Source of the DNA: Flavobacteriaceae bacterium UBA3179
GTDB taxonomy: Bacteria; Bacteroidota; Bacteroidia; Flavobacteriales; Flavobacteriaceae
Length of the DNA stretch: 26,678 nucleotides
Direction: 5' to 3'
NCBI GenBank assembly: GCA_002364245.1
Contig: DEXR01000001.1
Span: forward strand, 399-27,076
Each line of letters begins with the position of its first letter. Positions within the stretch are counted from its first letter, which is position 1. This document shows positions 23,549-26,678 of this stretch, one piece after another. The notes beneath the pieces were generated by a model. That model saw nothing but the letters and a program-made list of their open reading frames with translations, searched no databases and was not told the origin of the DNA. Both the position numbers and the translations under genes were made by a program.

Positions 23549-23971
23549 ATGAAAATTATCATTATCAACGGCCCTAACTTAAATCTGCTCGGCAAACGTG
23601 AGACCGATGTCTATGGCGACCAATCGTTTCAAGATTTTTTTACTGAACTTCAGTTTAAATACAAAAAAGTGGAATTGGAACAGTTTCAATCTAATATTGA
23701 AGGTGAGTTGATTGATAAACTACAAGAAGTAGGCTACGAATACGATGGTATTATTTTAAATGCGGCCGCTTATACGCATACTTCAGTAGGGATTGGTGAT
23801 GCTGTTAAGGCCATTGAAACGCCAGTTATTGAAGTTCATATCTCCAACACTTTTTCACGGGAAGACTTTCGGCATAAATCGTACATTTCACCCAATGCGC
23901 AAGGCATTATTTTAGGCTTTGGACTACAAAGTTACGAACTGGCTTTACAAAGTTTTTTGACGGACAACTAA
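23549..23971 (+). CDS. aroQ: 3-Dehydroquinate dehydratase, type II
   Basis: AroQ dehydrates 3-dehydroquinate to 3-dehydroshikimate in the shikimate pathway to aromatic amino acids, acting as a dodecamer in the cytosol. The 140-residue length is typical. The N-terminal NGPNLNLLGKRETDVYG (7-23) holds the flexible lid with the catalytic Tyr22. EVHISNTFSREDFRHKSYIS (95-114) holds the catalytic His97 and substrate-binding residues. The usual NPG before AYTHTS is NAA here, a change I regard as tolerated in Bacteroidota. The stop overlaps the start of the next gene by one base (TAATG), so the two are translationally coupled. Confidence 0.95.
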   Translation: MKIIIINGPNLNLLGKRETDVYGDQSFQDFFTELQFKYKKVELEQFQSNIEGELIDKLQEVGYEYDGIILNAAAYTHTSVGIGDAVKAIETPVIEVHISNTFSREDFRHKSYISPNAQGIILGFGLQSYELALQSFLTDN

Positions 23972-24696
23972 TGAAACAATCTTATTTAAATTGGAGTTCC
24001 GGTAAAGATGCTGCATTGGCATATTATTTTCTGAAAAAGAATCCTGATTATAATGTTTCAAAGCTGGTTACTACAGTTAATAACGATTTTAATCGTGTTT
24101 CTATGCATGGCTTGAACGAAGATCTGTTGGATGCTCAAGTAAAAAGTATAGGTTTGCCACTTCAAAAAATATACTTGCCTCAAGAGACTTCGATGCAACT
24201 TTATAATGCTAAAATGGAGGAAGCCACCCAAAAACTAACCTCCGAAGGGTTTACCCACGCTGCTTTTGGTGATATTTTTTTGGAAGATTTAAAAAAGTAT
24301 AGAGAAGAGCAGTTGCAAAAAGTAGGTTTACAAACTATTTTCCCACTGTGGAAAAAAGATACTGCCATGATAATGAAAGAGTTTTTAAGCCTCGGTTTTA
24401 AAGCTGTTACCGTCTGTGTTAATGCAAAACTATTAGATGAATCGTTTGTGGGAAGAGAAGTAAACCATGCTTTTTTAAACGATTTACCCGATACAGTAGA
24501 TCCGTGCGGTGAAAATGGTGAATTTCACACGTTTGTGTACGATGGACCAATTTTTAATCATCCAGTTTCTTTTGAAATAGGAGAGAAGGTATTAAAAAGT
24601 TATAGTCCTTCAAAAGACGACGATGACGAATGTTTTACTGGTGATACTAAAAGCTGGGACACACAGTTTTGGTACTGCGATTTAATATCAAAATAA
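23971..24696 (+). CDS. Dph6-like PP-loop ATPase (diphthine--ammonia ligase family)
   Basis: The 241-residue protein has a PP-loop ATP pyrophosphatase motif near the N-terminus, YLNWSSGKDAALAY (5-18; usually SGGKDS), and later the family segments NRVSMHGLN (about 41-49), FGDIFLEDLKKYREEQL and TVCVNAKLLDESFVGREV. Archaeal and eukaryotic members amidate diphthine on EF-2. Bacteria lack diphthamide, so the substrate here is unknown; an ATP-activated amidation is the inference. It overlaps aroQ by one base and is followed by a strong terminator. Confidence 0.85.
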   Translation: MKQSYLNWSSGKDAALAYYFLKKNPDYNVSKLVTTVNNDFNRVSMHGLNEDLLDAQVKSIGLPLQKIYLPQETSMQLYNAKMEEATQKLTSEGFTHAAFGDIFLEDLKKYREEQLQKVGLQTIFPLWKKDTAMIMKEFLSLGFKAVTVCVNAKLLDESFVGREVNHAFLNDLPDTVDPCGENGEFHTFVYDGPIFNHPVSFEIGEKVLKSYSPSKDDDDECFTGDTKSWDTQFWYCDLISK

Positions 24697-24727
24697 AAAA
24701 AGCGCTTCAATTTATGAAGCGCTTTTT
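24697..24727. terminator. Bidirectional terminator between the PP-loop gene and lpdA
   Basis: A 9-bp stem AGCGCTTCA / TGAAGCGCT with loop ATTTA is flanked by A and T runs, serving converging transcription units. Confidence 0.92.
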
Positions 24728-24750
24728 CTTTGGGTGTATATTATTCAAAC

Positions 24751-26127
24751 TTATAAATGAATCACTTCATCATAAGCAGCAGCAGTTGCTTCCATCACCG
24801 CTTCACTCATTGTAGGGTGTGGGTGTACTGCTTTTAATACTTCGTGTCCTGTGGTTTCTAGTTTTCTACCTAGAACGGCTTCAGCAATCATATCGGTTAC
24901 ACCGGCACCAATCATATGGCAACCTAACCACTCACCGTATTTGGCATCGTAAATTACTTTTACGAAACCATCTTTTGTTCCGGCAGCGCTTGCTTTACCA
25001 CTAGCAGAAAATGGAAACTTACCAATTTTAAGCTCGTAACCAGCTTCTTTAGCTTGTTTCTCTGTCATACCAACACTTGCAATTTCAGGAGTTGCATAGG
25101 TACAACCTGGAATGTTTCCGTAATCAATAGCTTCTACGTTCATTCCGGCAATTTTTTCAACACAAGTTATTCCTTCAGCTGAAGCAACATGCGCCAATGC
25201 TTGTCCAGGAACGCAGTCACCAATGGCGTAGTATCCAGGAATGTTGGTTTGGTAATAATCGTTTACCATAATTTTACCTTTATCGGTAACAATACCGACA
25301 TCTTCCAAGCCAATGTTTTCAATATTTGCGGCAATACCTACAGCAGAAAGTACAACATCTGCCTCAAGTGTTTCTTCGCCTTTTTTGGTTTTTACAGTTG
25401 CTTTTACTGTTTTACCAGAAGTATCCACTTTTTCTACTGAAGAATTTGTCATTACCTTAACCCCCGCTTTTTTAAAGGACTTTTCAAACTGCTTTGAAAC
25501 GTCTTCGTCTTCTAACGGAACCAAATTCGGTAAAAATTCTACTATCGTAACTTCGGTACCCATAGCGTTATAAAAATGAGCAAACTCGACACCAATGGCA
25601 CCACTACCAACAACAATCATTTTCTTAGGCTGCTTGTCAAGTGACATTGCTTCGCGGTATCCAATTACTTTTTTGCCGTCTTGTTTTAAGTTAGGCAACT
25701 CACGAGAACGGGCTCCAGTAGCAATTATAATATGGTCTGCAGAATATTCTTTTCCATCGACATCAACCTTTTTCCCGGGTTTTAGTTTTCCGAAGCCATC
25801 AATAACGTCAATTTTATTCTTCTTCATCAAGAACTGAACACCTTTACTCATACCATTGGCAACGCCACGGCTGCGTTCAACTACTTTTCCGAAGTCTTTA
25901 TCTGCACCTTTTACCGTAAGACCGTAATCTTCGGCGTGGTTTAAATAATCAAAAACCTGTGCACTTTTTAACAGTGCTTTAGTTGGGATACAACCCCAGT
26001 TAAGGCAAACGCCTCCCAGGCTTTCTTTTTCAATAACAGCTGTTTTTAAGCCTAATTGTGAAGCCCTGATTGCAGCAACATAGCCTCCGGGACCACTTCC
26101 TAAAACGATTACGTCGTATTTACTCAT
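24751..26127 (-). CDS. lpdA: Dihydrolipoyl dehydrogenase
   Basis: This flavoprotein reoxidises dihydrolipoamide for 2-oxoacid dehydrogenase complexes and for the glycine cleavage system (L-protein), making NADH. The 458 residues show the FAD motif GSGPGGYVAAI (10-20), the redox disulfide C41-C46 in GGVCLNWGCIPTK, the NAD-binding GSGAIGVEFAHF near residue 177, a second FAD contact in YYAIGDC, and the C-terminal HPHPTMSEAV with the catalytic His-Glu pair. It is monocistronic: the msrB terminator lies upstream and a bidirectional terminator downstream. Only its L-protein use would tie it to gcvT in this window. Confidence 0.96.
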   Translation of the reverse strand: MSKYDVIVLGSGPGGYVAAIRASQLGLKTAVIEKESLGGVCLNWGCIPTKALLKSAQVFDYLNHAEDYGLTVKGADKDFGKVVERSRGVANGMSKGVQFLMKKNKIDVIDGFGKLKPGKKVDVDGKEYSADHIIIATGARSRELPNLKQDGKKVIGYREAMSLDKQPKKMIVVGSGAIGVEFAHFYNAMGTEVTIVEFLPNLVPLEDEDVSKQFEKSFKKAGVKVMTNSSVEKVDTSGKTVKATVKTKKGEETLEADVVLSAVGIAANIENIGLEDVGIVTDKGKIMVNDYYQTNIPGYYAIGDCVPGQALAHVASAEGITCVEKIAGMNVEAIDYGNIPGCTYATPEIASVGMTEKQAKEAGYELKIGKFPFSASGKASAAGTKDGFVKVIYDAKYGEWLGCHMIGAGVTDMIAEAVLGRKLETTGHEVLKAVHPHPTMSEAVMEATAAAYDEVIHL

Positions 26128-26188
26128 TTCGTTGTTTTATGTCGTTATTTTGAAGCTACGAATTTACAAAATGTTAGGGGTACGTGCT

Positions 26189-26242
26189 AAAAAAAGAGGC
26201 ATCAAATTCCAAATAATCAATTTTAGGAATTTGATGCCTCTT
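26189..26242 (-). terminator. Intrinsic terminator after msrB
   Basis: A perfect 17-bp stem (26194-26210 with 26226-26242, arm AAGAGGCATCAAATTCC) and a 15-nt loop, followed on the minus strand by a run of 7 T. Confidence 0.9.
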
Positions 26243-26260
26243 CAATTTATGGGCAGTTTG

Positions 26261-26662
26261 CTATTTTTTATCAAAATCCACTGAAAGCGAATTCACGCAA
26301 AACCGTTGCCCAGTTTCGGTAGGGCCATCATTAAATACATGCCCTAAATGGCTTCCACAAGTTGAACATAGTATTTCAGTACGAATCATTCCTAAAGAAG
26401 TATCGCGGACGTATTCTACTGCGCCATCAATGGCTTCATCAAAGGATGGCCAACCACAGCTGCTTTCAAATTTGCTGTCGCTTTTAAAAAGTGGGGTGTT
26501 GCACGCGCCACATTTATAGGTGCCATCTTCAAAGTGAATGTTATACTTTCCCGTATGTGGACGCTCTGTACCGGCTTCACGAAGAATTCGATAACGTTCA
26601 TCACCGAGCTCTTTTCGCCACTCGGCCTCTGTTTTTTGTATAGAATATTTGTTATTGCTCAT
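26261..26662 (-). CDS. msrB: Peptide-methionine (R)-S-oxide reductase
   Basis: MsrB reduces methionine-R-sulfoxide in proteins back to methionine. The 133-residue protein is complete: two CxxC zinc pairs (C51/C54 in CGAC and C99/C102 in CSTC), the resolving Cys69 in SCGWPSF, and the catalytic Cys122 in RFCVNSLS. The KTEAEWRKELGDERYRI start and TERPHTGKY are family hallmarks. There is no signal peptide, so it acts in the cytosol. The gene ends before a long terminator; its promoter is beyond or at the right edge. Confidence 0.96.
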   Translation of the reverse strand: MSNNKYSIQKTEAEWRKELGDERYRILREAGTERPHTGKYNIHFEDGTYKCGACNTPLFKSDSKFESSCGWPSFDEAIDGAVEYVRDTSLGMIRTEILCSTCGSHLGHVFNDGPTETGQRFCVNSLSVDFDKK

Positions 26663-26678
26663 CTTTTGCTGGTATAAA

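Overview
The window looks like a chromosomal core region of a marine-type member of the Flavobacteriaceae (Bacteroidota). Evidence for this is the low G+C, start codons without Shine-Dalgarno sequences, several exact TAnnTTTG (-7) promoter boxes, a C-terminal type IX secretion sorting domain, a TonB-dependent receptor with an N-terminal carboxypeptidase-regulatory-like domain, and lipoproteins with an LxSC lipobox. Genes are dense; no gap reaches 300 bp. I see no tRNA, rRNA, CRISPR array, insertion sequence or prophage.

Layout: 1-2710 (minus) is a tight operon gcvT - glsA - divergent SDR protein; the SDR gene runs off the left edge. Divergent from it are nnr (NAD(P)HX repair) and rocD (ornithine aminotransferase), both plus. 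An orphan lipoprotein gene (5983-7029) is enclosed by two strong terminators. On the minus strand, 9732-7106 holds a T9SS-exported surface protein, a DUF2752 membrane protein and a small CCC-motif membrane protein. An Smr-domain protein (plus), a TSP3-repeat lipoprotein (minus) and a NifS/IscS-type cysteine desulfurase (plus) follow.

An M23 peptidase - TonB-dependent receptor pair (minus, 16939-12773) lies back to back with a division and RNA-metabolism block (plus): a coiled-coil protein, ZapA, a probable 6S RNA and RNase Y. Then come an aldo/keto reductase and XerD (minus), three small outer-membrane beta-barrel genes (plus), aroQ overlapping a PP-loop ATPase gene (plus), and lpdA and msrB (minus).

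Functional threads are: amino-acid and one-carbon catabolism (GcvT, GlsA, RocD, and LpdA, which can serve as the L-protein of the glycine cleavage system in which GcvT is the T-protein); cell envelope and surface (M23, TonB receptor, barrels, lipoproteins, T9SS protein); division, chromosome and RNA housekeeping (ZapA, XerD, RNase Y, 6S RNA); and repair (Nnr, MsrB). The least explained parts are the T9SS-DUF2752-CCC operon, the small coiled-coil partner of ZapA, the SDR protein that lacks the YxxxK dyad, the bacterial Dph6-like protein, and two inverted repeats in divergent promoter regions (2794-2815 and 9820-9868).
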